NCBI RefSeq assembly: GCF_037977055.1
Contig: NZ_CP150274.1
Span: 5,332,001-5,396,000, forward strand
DNA: 64,000 nt
DNA from: Paenibacillus sp. FSL K6-1096
GTDB taxonomy: Bacteria > Bacillota > Bacilli > Paenibacillales > Paenibacillaceae
Direction of reading: 5' to 3'
Positions within the stretch are counted from its first letter, which is position 1; every line of letters starts with the position of its first letter. A program made the position numbers and the translations under genes. Shown piece after piece: positions 1 through 8,773 of the stretch. The notes beneath the pieces were generated by a model, which was not told the DNA's origin, did no database searches, and saw nothing but the letters and a program-made list of their open reading frames with translations.

Positions 1-703
1 CGACCGAGAGCATCGTCAGAATAATAACCGTTGGCATCATTAGCGGAAGCGTAATCCGAAAACACATCTGCAGGCGGTTCGCCCCGTCAATCTCGGCGGC
101 TTCATACAATGTCTCGTCGATGCCGGTAATGGTCGCCAGGTAGATGATCGCGCTCATGCCGGCGCCCTTCCACACATGCATGATGGTCAGAATCGCCGGC
201 CAGGACTGGGCTTCGGTATACCAGTTCACGGAAGCCATGCCGAATTGGTTCAGAATTCTGTTGATTACGCCCATATCCATCGAGAAAAGCGCATACAGCA
301 CATAACTGATGACGATCCATGAGATGAAATTGGGGAATAACATCAGCGACTGGCTGATCTTCACAAACAGCTTCTTGCGCAGCTCGTTCAGCACCAGTGA
401 AATGGCCAGCGCCATCAGCGTGCCGAAAACAATAAACAATAAATTGAGGTAAATGGTATTGAAGGTAACTGTAAGCGCTTTATTAGAACGGAAGAAAAAC
501 TCAAAGTTTTTGAAGCCGACCCATTCGCTATGGAAGATTCCTTTTGTATAATTGAAGCGCTGGAAAGCAATAACCATATAAGGATAAGTCAGATAGCCGA
601 AAATAAATGTGTATGCCATGGCCGGCAAAACCAACAAATAGGATGTGCCATTTCTGCGGATGTCTGACAGTATGCTGAACCCTGGACGCCGTTTTTTCTT
701 CAA
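1..703 (-). CDS. Sugar ABC transporter permease, LplB/YteP type (partial, 3' end off window)
   Basis: The reading frame is open from a TTG at 703 to the left edge (234 codons seen). The TTG is preceded by a run of six G that serves as ribosome site, and no ATG fits as well. The protein begins with a basic segment followed by a hydrophobic helix (LLVLPAMAYTFIFGYL), then several more membrane helices. The EAAEIDGAN sequence near the left edge is the EAA loop that docks on the ATPase in binding-protein-dependent importers. The LplB/YteP subfamily imports oligosaccharides and usually sits beside a second permease and a lipoprotein, which would lie left of the window. It is divergent from the AraC-type regulator at 939, which probably controls it. 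Confidence 0.9.
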   Translation of the reverse strand, partial: MKKKRRPGFSILSDIRRNGTSYLLVLPAMAYTFIFGYLTYPYMVIAFQRFNYTKGIFHSEWVGFKNFEFFFRSNKALTVTFNTIYLNLLFIVFGTLMALAISLVLNELRKKLFVKISQSLMLFPNFISWIVISYVLYALFSMDMGVINRILNQFGMASVNWYTEAQSWPAILTIMHVWKGAGMSAIIYLATITGIDETLYEAAEIDGANRLQMCFRITLPLMMPTVIILTMLSV

Positions 704-808
704 TTCCTGTTCCCCCCCTATTTGCTATTGGTTTGTTATAGATGACTGTTGCCTTGCTTTCAGCTTAGCTATAGCCGGAGTAAGAGTCTATTTTAAAACC
801 CGGCAAAC

Positions 809-858
809 GCTTTCAAATTAGCACACAAGGCTTTCAAAAAAGCAGAATGGCTTTCATT
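809..858. promoter_or_regulatory. Three direct repeats of GCTTTCA, likely regulator binding site
   Basis: GCTTTCA occurs at 809, 830 and 850, with starts 21 and 20 bp apart (two helical turns), in the 235-bp divergent space between the permease gene and the AraC-type regulator gene. The first two copies extend to GCTTTCAAA. Equal phasing on one DNA face is what an AraC-family protein with two helix-turn-helix motifs would need. That the regulator at 939 binds here is inference. Confidence 0.5.
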
Positions 859-938
859 TTCGCCTGATTCAGTACCTTTTCGGCTGGAAATGTACTATAT
901 TAAGAAATGATAACGGGCAGCTTGGGGAGGAATTCAGC

Positions 939-3263
939 ATGCGGGCAACCATCAACCGGCTTGTTCGATACAAGGCATTTCAGAAGCTCACCATCTCATA
1001 TTTCCTGCTCGTTCTGCTAACTGTAAGCCTGCTGTCCAGTGTACTCTTCTCCCTGTTCTCCCGAAGCGCCATTAAGGAGATCGAACGTAATTCCCGGGCG
1101 ATGCTGTCCCAGACCACTTACGCCTCGGATGTCGTCTATAATCAGGTCAACACGATCGGAAATACACTGCTGATTCAACCGGAGGTCCTTACCTTTCTGG
1201 ATGAGACGGTGGAGGACAAGGTGAGCAATTATCATATTTTTCAGCAGATTGAACAAATCACCAATCTGAACCCGTATATCCACAGCATCGGAATCCACCG
1301 GCCTTCTACAGGCACGACTATCGATACCGCCGGGCTGCCGTTCGACGCATCACTCACCGCGCTCAGTGCGAAGCAGTACATGGAGTTCAATCCGCGCAGT
1401 CTGAAGGTTGCAGGCCGGAATAACGGCAGGCCGTTACAGTTCCTGACATTCTTGCTGTACCCGAATTTCGCATACCAGACCGCGGGCAGTCCGCTGATCT
1501 ATATCAATGTGGAGGAGCAGTCGATCCTGACGACCATCCGTAAGATCGGCAAAGCGGATGCTGCGAATAATGTGTTTGTAATTAATAATGAAGGAAAAGT
1601 GCTGTCCCATACCGATTCCAATCTGTTTCTGGATGATTTATCCCGGGAAGAGTATGTGCGCACGATATTAATCGAGAACCGGAATGAGAACAGCTTCACC
1701 ACAACAATCGCAGGCGAAAAGAATCTGGTCACTTATGTAAAATCAGAGGAACTGGACTGGTATTTTGTAAGCGTTTCACCGTATTCTGAGCTTATTTCTG
1801 ACATCGACCAGCTCCGGGGGATTACGCTGCTGGTGACAGCCGGAATTGTACTTGCAGGTCTGTTGAGCTCTATCCTGCTGACCTCGAACATGAATAAGCC
1901 CTTATCGGCGCTGCTGGACAAAATCATGCCTGCCCCGGCCAAACCCGCCTCCGGCTTGGCGCTGATCGATGAATATAAGATGGTGACCGAGGTGTTCCAC
2001 TCCTATCATGAACGTGAGAAATCGATGCAGTTTGTCATCAGCCATTCCTCCCGGACTGTCCGTGAGCATTATCTTCATGCCCTGCTGCGTGGTCATTCCC
2101 TGGAGGACTCGGTCTCAAGCGACATGATTAAGGAGATCGGTGAGGAGGTTGCGGGGCCGTTTTTTGGCGTGCTGGTGTTCAAGATCAATGAGCTGGAGCC
2201 GGCAGGGGAGAGGGGGGAAGGGAAACAGCAGGCCTTATTGCGCTTCGCGCTGGGGAATATCGCCAAAGAGCTGCTGGAGCATATTGGCCCCTGTGATGTA
2301 CTCATTATGGGGGGGAACGAAGCCGTTGCCATCCTTCAATACACGAAAAATCAGCCGCCGGAGGAGCTAAAGCCTGCCTTACGTAATGTTCAAAGCTTCC
2401 TGAACCGTTACTTCAAGGTCACAGTTTCTATAGGTATAGGAGATATAGCCTTTGGAAAAGGGAATATTCCGTCCTCGTATACCTCCGCGCAGCAGTATGT
2501 GAAATACCGGCTAATCTATGGGAAGGAAGCGATTCTGGATGCTGTAGCGACCCGCCACCATGTGCTGACAGCCTTAAGTTATCCCAGTGGCTGCGAGAAG
2601 AAGCTGATTGAAGCCGTGCAGCAGGGCAAGCCGGAGCCTATTGTTAGCGCTATTGAGGAATTTACCGATACCCTATCCAGCGGTTCGGTTCATCAGATCA
2701 TCACCTTCAGTACGCAGCTTATGCTGTCGTTGCTGAAAGCTTTTGACTATTTACAGCATGTGCCGGATTCAAATTTCAATGATTACCTGCAGGCGGTAAC
2801 CGATATTGAAGCTGCTGAGGACTTGACGGAGATCCGTAACATATTCAACCGTTATTGCTCCACCATCTGCACGTTAATTGAAGATAAACATCACTGGATG
2901 AATGCCAAGAAGCATAATATTCTCATTGAAAAAGTGCAGAATTATGTCCATGAGCATTATGCCGAGCCTAACATCTCTCTCGATCTGGTGTCCAAAATCG
3001 CCGGACTGTCCCCCAGCTATCTGGGCAAGCTGTTCAAAGGAGCGACCGGGCTATCCTTCAGTGAATACCTGAACAACACCCGGCTGGACAAAGCAAAGGA
3101 GCTGCTTGCTTCAACGAATGACACAGCGGCCAAGATCAGTGAAGCGGTAGGAATCTACAATATCACTTATTTCTCCACCTTGTTCAAGAAAAAGTACGGG
3201 CTGACTCCTTCAGCCTTCCGCGAACAGGAGGCGATGAGAGGCGCTGTAGGTGATGAAGAGTGA
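939..3263 (+). CDS. Membrane-anchored AraC-family transcriptional regulator
   Basis: This 774-residue protein has one membrane helix at about 17-41, an extracytoplasmic region of about 250 residues, and a second helix at about 293-315. A cytoplasmic linker follows, and an AraC/XylS double helix-turn-helix spans about 664-762 (LDLVSKIAGLSPSYLGKLFK and KISEAVGIYNITYFSTLFKK). The layout matches the one-component Paenibacillus/Bacillus regulators that sense a sugar outside the cell and activate a neighbouring ABC importer. It resembles a YesM sensor fused to a YesN output without kinase or receiver. The start has GGGGAGG just upstream. It is divergent from the LplB-type permease gene, its likely target, and ends in a terminator at 3271. 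Confidence 0.9.
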   Translation: MRATINRLVRYKAFQKLTISYFLLVLLTVSLLSSVLFSLFSRSAIKEIERNSRAMLSQTTYASDVVYNQVNTIGNTLLIQPEVLTFLDETVEDKVSNYHIFQQIEQITNLNPYIHSIGIHRPSTGTTIDTAGLPFDASLTALSAKQYMEFNPRSLKVAGRNNGRPLQFLTFLLYPNFAYQTAGSPLIYINVEEQSILTTIRKIGKADAANNVFVINNEGKVLSHTDSNLFLDDLSREEYVRTILIENRNENSFTTTIAGEKNLVTYVKSEELDWYFVSVSPYSELISDIDQLRGITLLVTAGIVLAGLLSSILLTSNMNKPLSALLDKIMPAPAKPASGLALIDEYKMVTEVFHSYHEREKSMQFVISHSSRTVREHYLHALLRGHSLEDSVSSDMIKEIGEEVAGPFFGVLVFKINELEPAGERGEGKQQALLRFALGNIAKELLEHIGPCDVLIMGGNEAVAILQYTKNQPPEELKPALRNVQSFLNRYFKVTVSIGIGDIAFGKGNIPSSYTSAQQYVKYRLIYGKEAILDAVATRHHVLTALSYPSGCEKKLIEAVQQGKPEPIVSAIEEFTDTLSSGSVHQIITFSTQLMLSLLKAFDYLQHVPDSNFNDYLQAVTDIEAAEDLTEIRNIFNRYCSTICTLIEDKHHWMNAKKHNILIEKVQNYVHEHYAEPNISLDLVSKIAGLSPSYLGKLFKGATGLSFSEYLNNTRLDKAKELLASTNDTAAKISEAVGIYNITYFSTLFKKKYGLTPSAFREQEAMRGAVGDEE

Positions 3264-3270
3264 TATAAAA

Positions 3271-3302
3271 AAACACCTGCTGAAGAGCGCAGGTGTTTTT
3301 AC
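3271..3302. terminator. Bidirectional rho-independent terminator
   Basis: AAACACCTGC (3271-3280) pairs with GCAGGTGTTT (3289-3298), followed by a T run on the plus strand and an A run before it. It ends both the AraC-type gene and the convergent ABC permease gene. Confidence 0.9.
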
Positions 3303-3306
3303 TTGG

Positions 3307-4023
3307 TTACGGCTGCTCCGCATATCTCCACCAGGCGAAGGTTCCGGCGATTCCAATAATTCCGGTATACGCAAGGATGATGATACTGCTCAGCTGCAGC
3401 GTACCGGTGCTTAGGAATACCGACGGGATGGTCCATGGGAAGTAGGGTGCAAATCCAAAGGAACTGAGCACATTGGACAGAATGACAATGATCAGGATGA
3501 GCCCCAGAGGTGCCAGGTAGCCCTTGGTCACATTAGCCAACAGAACGCTTGGTGCGGTCACCAAAATGAACAGCAGCGAGGTGATCAGGAACTTAAGGAA
3601 CAAGCTCCAAATGAACGCGGCGGACCCGCCAGCAACACCAAGGATAGCTCCTACGGCAAGACCAACGGCAAACATATAGATGGACAGCAACACGCACCAT
3701 GCTAAAATGACCAGGAACTTGGACAATACAATTTTCGCTCTGGATATGGGCTTGGCCAGTAAATCTTTGATGGTCCGGTCTGAAAATTCCCGTCCGAATA
3801 CCCATGCGGCCACAAAGGTGTATCCGATCACTCCCAGCGGGGCAAGTGTCTCCAGCAATCCGTTCAAATACGCTTCCCAGGTGACACCGCCGGCGTCACT
3901 GGATAATACATTTCCGACGCCCATCATGATCGGCCCGAAGCCTAGCACCAGGAACATGATCCAGAACACGTTCGAGCGGACAATCTTGCGGAGCTCACAA
4001 TGCAACACCGATAGAGTATTCAT
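3307..4023 (-). CDS. ABC-2 type exporter permease (BcrB-like)
   Basis: This 238-residue protein has about six hydrophobic helices. A cytoplasmic stretch, GREFSDRTIKDLLAKPISR, is typical of ABC-2 permeases of the bacitracin/lantibiotic self-protection type, where it contacts the ATPase. Its start overlaps the stop of the upstream ATPase gene by one base (TAATG), so the two are translationally coupled. With the ATPase it should form an exporter or detoxification pump at the cytoplasmic membrane. It is the last gene of the regulator-kinase-ATPase-permease row. The substrate cannot be read from the sequence; cell-wall antibiotics are the usual targets of such rows. Confidence 0.85.
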   Translation of the reverse strand: MNTLSVLHCELRKIVRSNVFWIMFLVLGFGPIMMGVGNVLSSDAGGVTWEAYLNGLLETLAPLGVIGYTFVAAWVFGREFSDRTIKDLLAKPISRAKIVLSKFLVILAWCVLLSIYMFAVGLAVGAILGVAGGSAAFIWSLFLKFLITSLLFILVTAPSVLLANVTKGYLAPLGLILIIVILSNVLSSFGFAPYFPWTIPSVFLSTGTLQLSSIIILAYTGIIGIAGTFAWWRYAEQP

Positions 4024-4973
4024 TATACAATCCCCCTGTTAACCCCGATGGTGCGGAGAAAATAGCCTTCCAGGTCCTCTGTAACCACCCGGAGCGACGT
4101 TGGCGGCTGATTGTTTTGCACGAGCAGTTCAGCCAGCCGTTCCGGATGATCTGCGGCATGTTCATTGGTTAGCTTAAGAGTGCCGTCCGGGGTATCCAGG
4201 AAGTCATAGCCATGCGCCTCCAGCACCTTCTTTAAGGCAGGCTTGTTCCGGCCGTTCACGACCAGGCTTTTCTCCAAGGACTGCTCCAGCTTGTCCATAG
4301 CTACTTCTTGCACCAGCTTGCCACCGTGAATAATCCCAATCCGTGTAGACACCTTGGAGAGCTCCTCTAACAGATGGCTGGATATAAACACCGTGATGCC
4401 GAAATTGTGCGCCAGATTATATAACATATTCCGTATCTCTGCTACGCCTGCGGGATCAAGACCGTTGATCGGCTCGTCCAGGATCAGAATCTCCGGGTTG
4501 TGAATCATCGCTTTGGCCAGTCCCAGGCGCTGCTTGTTCCCGAGGGAGAGATGTTTTGCTTTTTTCTTTTTGTGCGGCTCCAGCCCCAACTTATAGATCA
4601 CCTGCGGTACAGCATCCTTGTCCGGCACCCCTTGCATACGTCTGGCGATCTCCAGATTCTCCGTTACAGTCAGATCCGGATAAAAGGTCGCCTCCTCCAA
4701 ATACCCGACGTTGCTCCATAATTTAGAGTTTCCGGCGTCGACCTTCTCACCTAACATATAGAGCGAGCCCGAGTTAGGCTTGATCATCGCCAGCAGCATC
4801 TTGATCGTCGTTGTTTTCCCGGCGCCGTTCAGTCCCAGGAATCCGTAGATCTCGCCCCGGCTGACCTCCAGCGAAAGATTGTTTAATATGGTATAGTCGC
4901 CAAACCTTTTGTGCACGCCGTCAATTTGTATCGCGGGCGTGCTGCCGATTCTTTTCTTGGATAAAATACTCAT
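4023..4973 (-). CDS. ABC transporter ATP-binding protein (BcrA/CcmA-like)
   Basis: The 316-residue protein has a nucleotide-binding domain in residues 1-230: Walker A GLNGAGKTTT, signature LSLGNKQRLGLAKA (a variant of LSGGQ, with LG in place of GG), Walker B ILILDEP and the H-loop histidine in ISSHLLEE. A C-terminal accessory domain of about 85 residues is usual for the BcrA/DRA exporter subfamily. It energises the permease encoded immediately downstream. A gap of about 120 bp separates it from the histidine kinase gene upstream, so it may have its own promoter under control of the response regulator. Confidence 0.92.
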   Translation of the reverse strand: MSILSKKRIGSTPAIQIDGVHKRFGDYTILNNLSLEVSRGEIYGFLGLNGAGKTTTIKMLLAMIKPNSGSLYMLGEKVDAGNSKLWSNVGYLEEATFYPDLTVTENLEIARRMQGVPDKDAVPQVIYKLGLEPHKKKKAKHLSLGNKQRLGLAKAMIHNPEILILDEPINGLDPAGVAEIRNMLYNLAHNFGITVFISSHLLEELSKVSTRIGIIHGGKLVQEVAMDKLEQSLEKSLVVNGRNKPALKKVLEAHGYDFLDTPDGTLKLTNEHAADHPERLAELLVQNNQPPTSLRVVTEDLEGYFLRTIGVNRGIV

Positions 4974-5096
4974 TCTTCCTCAGACCTCCTACTAGTAAAG
5001 CCAGTGTTTGTTGTGTTCTGCTACAACCTATTTTCACATCCAAACATGAAGCTTCTTTAAAGGAAAAATAAACAGATCTGAAGAGAATATAAAAAA

Positions 5097-6140
5097 TTAT
5101 AAAGGCAGACTGAATCTGATCCCCAGACCGCCATGTTCAGAGGGGAAGGCCACAATCTCGCCTCCATGGTGCTCAATAATCGATTTACAGCTGGCCAGCC
5201 CCAGGCCAAGTCCGCCCTTGCGGATCTGCCGCGACGGGTCCACCGTGAAGAATTTGAGGAACAGCGATGACATGTCCTTGTCCGGCACACCGATGCCATT
5301 ATCCTCAATCTGAAAATAGGCATAATGCTCCCGCAGGTATCCCGTCATATACACCTTCAGATCAGGCTTCCCCCCATATCTAACAGCATTGCTGAAGAGG
5401 TTGCCGAACACCCGGCGAATCATCGGTTCATTAACCGTCAGCCATATGCTGTCCGTGAAGGAATGGCGGCAAGTCAGTTCAATATCAAGTCCCGCCAGCT
5501 CGTATTCATATTCAAAAGCAATGTCGGCAAACAGTGCTGTCGCCTTTACAGGCTTAGCGGTCATGGATTCAAGCTCCGATTTTTCTTTGGTGAAGCTGGA
5601 GAAATCATTGAGGAGGTCAACCATATAGGCTGATTTCCGCTGAATCAATTCATAATATTCCTGCTTCTCTGCTTCGGGTAAGTCCTCATGGGTAGCCAGC
5701 AGTTCAGTGAAGCCGTTAATCGAGGTCAGAGGTGTCTTCAGATCGTGGGCGATGGCGGCAAGCATATCGGTCTGTTCTCTGTGGGCGAGCTGAAGCCGAT
5801 GCTCCATTTTATTGAAATGGTTATATAGCTCTCCAATCTCGTCCTTACGCTTCAAAGCCAGCGGGGACAGGGGATGGACGACATTGACTTCCTCTAGCCG
5901 GGCATTCAGCCGCCGGATCGGCTGCTCGATGCGGAAATGAATATAGATGATCAGAATGAAAAATATACAGCCGGCCATGGCGAAGATGGGCAGCAGCAGC
6001 GCCAGGTATCGTGAGTCCAGCAAGTTGGTGCGTATCGGGGAATATACGGCAAAGACAAACTTTAAATACAAACCAATCGAAAACATCAGAATCAGCAGCA
6101 TCAGCAGGAATAACAGGGGAAGCTTGATTTTCAGTTTCAT
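5097..6140 (-). CDS. Sensor histidine kinase, short-loop intramembrane type
   Basis: The 347-residue kinase has two membrane helices at about 7-27 and 47-67 joined by only about 20 extracytoplasmic residues. A HAMP-like linker follows, then the phosphoacceptor H132 in AHDLKTPLTS and an ATPase domain with the N box (NLFSNAVRYG) and G boxes (DNGIG and GGLGLGLA). The tiny outer loop fits the intramembrane-sensing kinases that watch an antibiotic transporter rather than a soluble ligand. A single base separates it from the stop of the response regulator gene, so the two are co-translated. The partner ABC exporter lies just downstream. Confidence 0.92.
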   Translation of the reverse strand: MKLKIKLPLLFLLMLLILMFSIGLYLKFVFAVYSPIRTNLLDSRYLALLLPIFAMAGCIFFILIIYIHFRIEQPIRRLNARLEEVNVVHPLSPLALKRKDEIGELYNHFNKMEHRLQLAHREQTDMLAAIAHDLKTPLTSINGFTELLATHEDLPEAEKQEYYELIQRKSAYMVDLLNDFSSFTKEKSELESMTAKPVKATALFADIAFEYEYELAGLDIELTCRHSFTDSIWLTVNEPMIRRVFGNLFSNAVRYGGKPDLKVYMTGYLREHYAYFQIEDNGIGVPDKDMSSLFLKFFTVDPSRQIRKGGLGLGLASCKSIIEHHGGEIVAFPSEHGGLGIRFSLPL

Positions 6141-6141
6141 C

Positions 6142-6837
6142 CTATTGCTCTCTTTCTGTGTATTTATAGCCTATGCCCCAAATGGTTTTGATGAAGTTAT
6201 GCTCAGGACCCAGCTTCTTGCGGATATTCTTGATATGAACTGTTACGGTATTGATCTCTCCGTATTCATCTCCCCAGACGTTCTCATAGATTTGCTCCCG
6301 GCTGAGTACCTGGTTGGGATGACGCATCAGGATCGACAGAATCTGAAATTCCTTCGCGGATAAGTCGAGCTTCTGGCCGTACAGAAAGGCTTCATACGTT
6401 TTATCATTCAAAATAAGCGGAGCATCAGCCTTGTCTTTGGCAGGGCTAAGCTTATCCCACTCCTGATGCAGCCTGTCCACTTTGCGGAAATGCGCCTTGA
6501 TCCGGGAGGCCAGCTCCTGAATACTGAACGGCTTGGTCATATAATCGTCCGCGCCGATTTCCAGACCGACAATTTTATCAATATCCTGATCCCGTGCGCT
6601 TAATAACATGATGGGCACATTATACGAGGACCGGATCGTCCGGCAGACATCCAGTCCGCTCATATCAGGCATGACGATATCAAGAACAATGAAATCGATA
6701 GGGTTACCCTCCACGGCCGCTAAGGCTTCCCGCCCGGAGCTGGCCGTGATGACGGCAAATTGCTCGTACCTTAAGCTCTTGCTGATGAGCTTCACAATTT
6801 CTGCATCATCGTCTACCACTAATATCGTTTTGGACAT
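6142..6837 (-). CDS. Response regulator, OmpR/PhoB family
   Basis: The 231-residue protein has a receiver domain with acidic pocket DDD near the N-terminus, phosphoacceptor D53 in VLDIVMPD and the conserved lysine in TKPF. A C-terminal winged helix follows (REQIYENVWGDEY, then TVTVHIKNIRKKLG and the GIGYKY end). It is the first gene of the minus-strand row 6837-3307 and pairs with the kinase one base downstream. It probably activates the downstream ABC exporter genes. Confidence 0.95.
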   Translation of the reverse strand: MSKTILVVDDDAEIVKLISKSLRYEQFAVITASSGREALAAVEGNPIDFIVLDIVMPDMSGLDVCRTIRSSYNVPIMLLSARDQDIDKIVGLEIGADDYMTKPFSIQELASRIKAHFRKVDRLHQEWDKLSPAKDKADAPLILNDKTYEAFLYGQKLDLSAKEFQILSILMRHPNQVLSREQIYENVWGDEYGEINTVTVHIKNIRKKLGPEHNFIKTIWGIGYKYTEREQ

Positions 6838-6953
6838 TTGATTACCTCCCGGGCACTGAGCATGTTGAGATTAATGATAATTGGTTGAGGTTGTGGTTGC
6901 AAACCAAGGGCTATATTCTGAGAATCGGGGGAAAGGAGAACCGCATAAATAAT

Positions 6954-6992
6954 AACCGGGCCGGATAAGATGATCTCTTATCCGGCCCGGTT
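6954..6992. terminator. Strong hairpin, likely terminator of the small gene at 7015
   Basis: A 17-bp perfect stem (arms 6954-6970 and 6976-6992, core CCGGGCCGGATAAGA) has a 5-base loop. It lies just downstream of the stop of the small minus-strand gene. The T-rich tail on the minus strand is short (ATTATTTAT), so termination may be moderate. Confidence 0.7.
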
Positions 6993-7014
6993 AATGTACT
7001 GCCCAACTGTCAGG

Positions 7015-7221
7015 CTATGGGTTCTTACGGTTCTTCTCTTCGTCAGGATCGGCTTCAAGGCCGGGAGCCGCTACCTCCGGGTCATTCCCCAGCACAGCAC
7101 CCACGATCTCATCCAGCTTGTCTGTCTCGGATTGGCCGTCCGCCGGACTGGGTTCGCCCTCCGGAATCGGGTGGACACCTGCGGTGCGTCCGTCGAGCGG
7201 TGCTTTCTTCTCATCCTTCAT
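7015..7221 (-). CDS. Small hydrophilic protein of unknown function
   Basis: This is a 68-residue, strongly charged, proline- and glutamate-rich protein with no membrane segment or known motif, probably largely disordered. The start is supported by AGAAGGGAGA about 8 bases upstream of the ATG, and the gene has its own terminator hairpin. These make it more than a chance frame. It stands alone between the two-component row and the GH27 gene. No function can be assigned. Confidence 0.65.
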   Translation of the reverse strand: MKDEKKAPLDGRTAGVHPIPEGEPSPADGQSETDKLDEIVGAVLGNDPEVAAPGLEADPDEEKNRKNP

Positions 7222-7330
7222 CTGTAACTCTCCCTTCTGAGTGCAGTCTCTGTCTTAGGATGTGTCTGCGATTGCCGTTATATGTAACGATAACCGCAGG
7301 CGGGGGTGGTGAACCAAGCGGGAAAGGAAT

Positions 7331-7369
7331 AAAAGCCGGGAATCCAGTTTGACTGGAAATCCCGGCTTT
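7331..7369. terminator. Terminator of the GH27 gene
   Basis: AAAGCCGGGAATCCAGT pairs with ACTGGAAATCCCGGCTTT around a TTG loop, with one unpaired A in the stem. T runs flank it on the minus strand side. It lies directly after the stop of the alpha-galactosidase gene. Confidence 0.85.
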
Positions 7370-7382
7370 CTATTATCTTCTA

Positions 7383-8663
7383 CTATAACAGGCTATACAA
7401 CCGCACCCCATGCGCAGGCACGGTGGTCAGTAGTGCGCCTGCGTTCAGCGCAGCAGGTGTCTGGCTCCACAGCTCTGTGCCTGCGGCCACGCCGCCGAGA
7501 CCGATCTCTGCGAGGCTCAGGTTCACCGGCAGCGGGCTGCTGCCAATATTGAAAACGGCCGCATAGCGGGTGCCATCGTCGTGAGCGGCGGTCCAGACGA
7601 TCAGATCGTCCCGGCAGAGGGCTTCTCTGGCGCTATGGCTCTCGCGCTGCATGCGCAGCACCTCGCGGTTGGTGAGCAGCGACAGGGTCCAGTCGTCGTT
7701 GTCGCGCAGCTCGCCGCCGAAGATGAGCGGTGAGCGGAAAATGCTCCACAGCGACATCATCGTCAGCTGCTCGTCACGGGTGAAGCGGGTCCAGCGGTCA
7801 TCCCCGCCGCCATCGACGGAGCGGACGCCGATGTGGCCGAGCGGCAGCATGTCGCAATCCGGCCAGGAGCCGGCCTGCGGGACGCCCTGCCAGCTGCGGC
7901 AGCGGCTGAACATGTCCAGCAGCAGCTCCCAGCGGTCCCAGAAATCATCCGTTATGCGCCACATGTTGGCATGTTCGATGAAATGTTGTGCGTATTCTAC
8001 CGGAGCAGGGCCAGGGGAGAGGCTCAGCACCATCGGGCGTCCGCAGTTCTCAATCGCCCGAGAGATCAGGGCAATCTCTGGCTGATGGGTGTCGTGCAGC
8101 CTGGAAGCGGCGATGTCATCCACCTTAACCAGATCGACGCCCCACTGCGCGTACAGTTTAAAGAGTGAATTATAGTAGGCCTGAGCGCCTTCCTTGGAAG
8201 CATCGACACCGTACATATCCGTATTCCACGGACAGATGGAGGCGGTGTGCGCGATCTCGCGCGCCGTTGCGTCCGTCCCCAGAACGGCAGTGCCGGCATG
8301 GGCGGCCTGACGCGGGATGCCGCGCATAATGTGGATGCCGAACTTCAGTCCCAGGCTGTGGACATAGTCAGCCAGCGGCTTGAAGCCCTGACCGCCGGCG
8401 GCGGAAGGGAAGCGGTTCTCGGCAGGCATCAGCCGGGAGTATTCATCCATAACCAGCGGGACGAAGGGACGGTACAGGGAGGATACGGCACCAGGCTCAT
8501 ACCACTGAATGTCAACGGTAATATAGCTCCAGCCGAAGTCTTTGAGATGCTCGGCCATATATTCCGCATTGCCGCGGATTTCCGCTTCCGTTACGGCTGC
8601 GCCGTAGCAATCCCAGCTGTTCCAGCCCAGCGGCGGGGTGGGTGCTGCAAGCTTATGATTCAT
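7383..8663 (-). CDS. Alpha-galactosidase-like glycoside hydrolase, family GH27
   Basis: The 426-residue protein begins with PPLGWNSWDCYGAAV, the hallmark first strand of GH27 barrels, and continues with YITVDIQWYEPGA. The nucleophile aspartate is expected in DLVKVDDIA and the acid/base aspartate in WRITDDFWD. A C-terminal beta domain starts at about residue 350. There is no signal peptide, so it acts on imported oligosaccharides. It cleaves terminal alpha-galactosides, but related GH27 members act on alpha-N-acetylgalactosaminides or beta-arabinopyranosides, so the sugar is not certain. The upstream AraC regulator gene, in the same direction, probably controls it. Confidence 0.88.
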   Translation of the reverse strand: MNHKLAAPTPPLGWNSWDCYGAAVTEAEIRGNAEYMAEHLKDFGWSYITVDIQWYEPGAVSSLYRPFVPLVMDEYSRLMPAENRFPSAAGGQGFKPLADYVHSLGLKFGIHIMRGIPRQAAHAGTAVLGTDATAREIAHTASICPWNTDMYGVDASKEGAQAYYNSLFKLYAQWGVDLVKVDDIAASRLHDTHQPEIALISRAIENCGRPMVLSLSPGPAPVEYAQHFIEHANMWRITDDFWDRWELLLDMFSRCRSWQGVPQAGSWPDCDMLPLGHIGVRSVDGGGDDRWTRFTRDEQLTMMSLWSIFRSPLIFGGELRDNDDWTLSLLTNREVLRMQRESHSAREALCRDDLIVWTAAHDDGTRYAAVFNIGSSPLPVNLSLAEIGLGGVAAGTELWSQTPAALNAGALLTTVPAHGVRLYSLL

Positions 8664-8773
8664 TGTGTATTCTCCTTTTGTGAATAGATGATTGCTCTTG
8701 TCATGTTCATCATAATCAAGGAGAATCCTAATATCTATAGTAATCTTAAGCGTTGAATAGCACTATATTGCGC

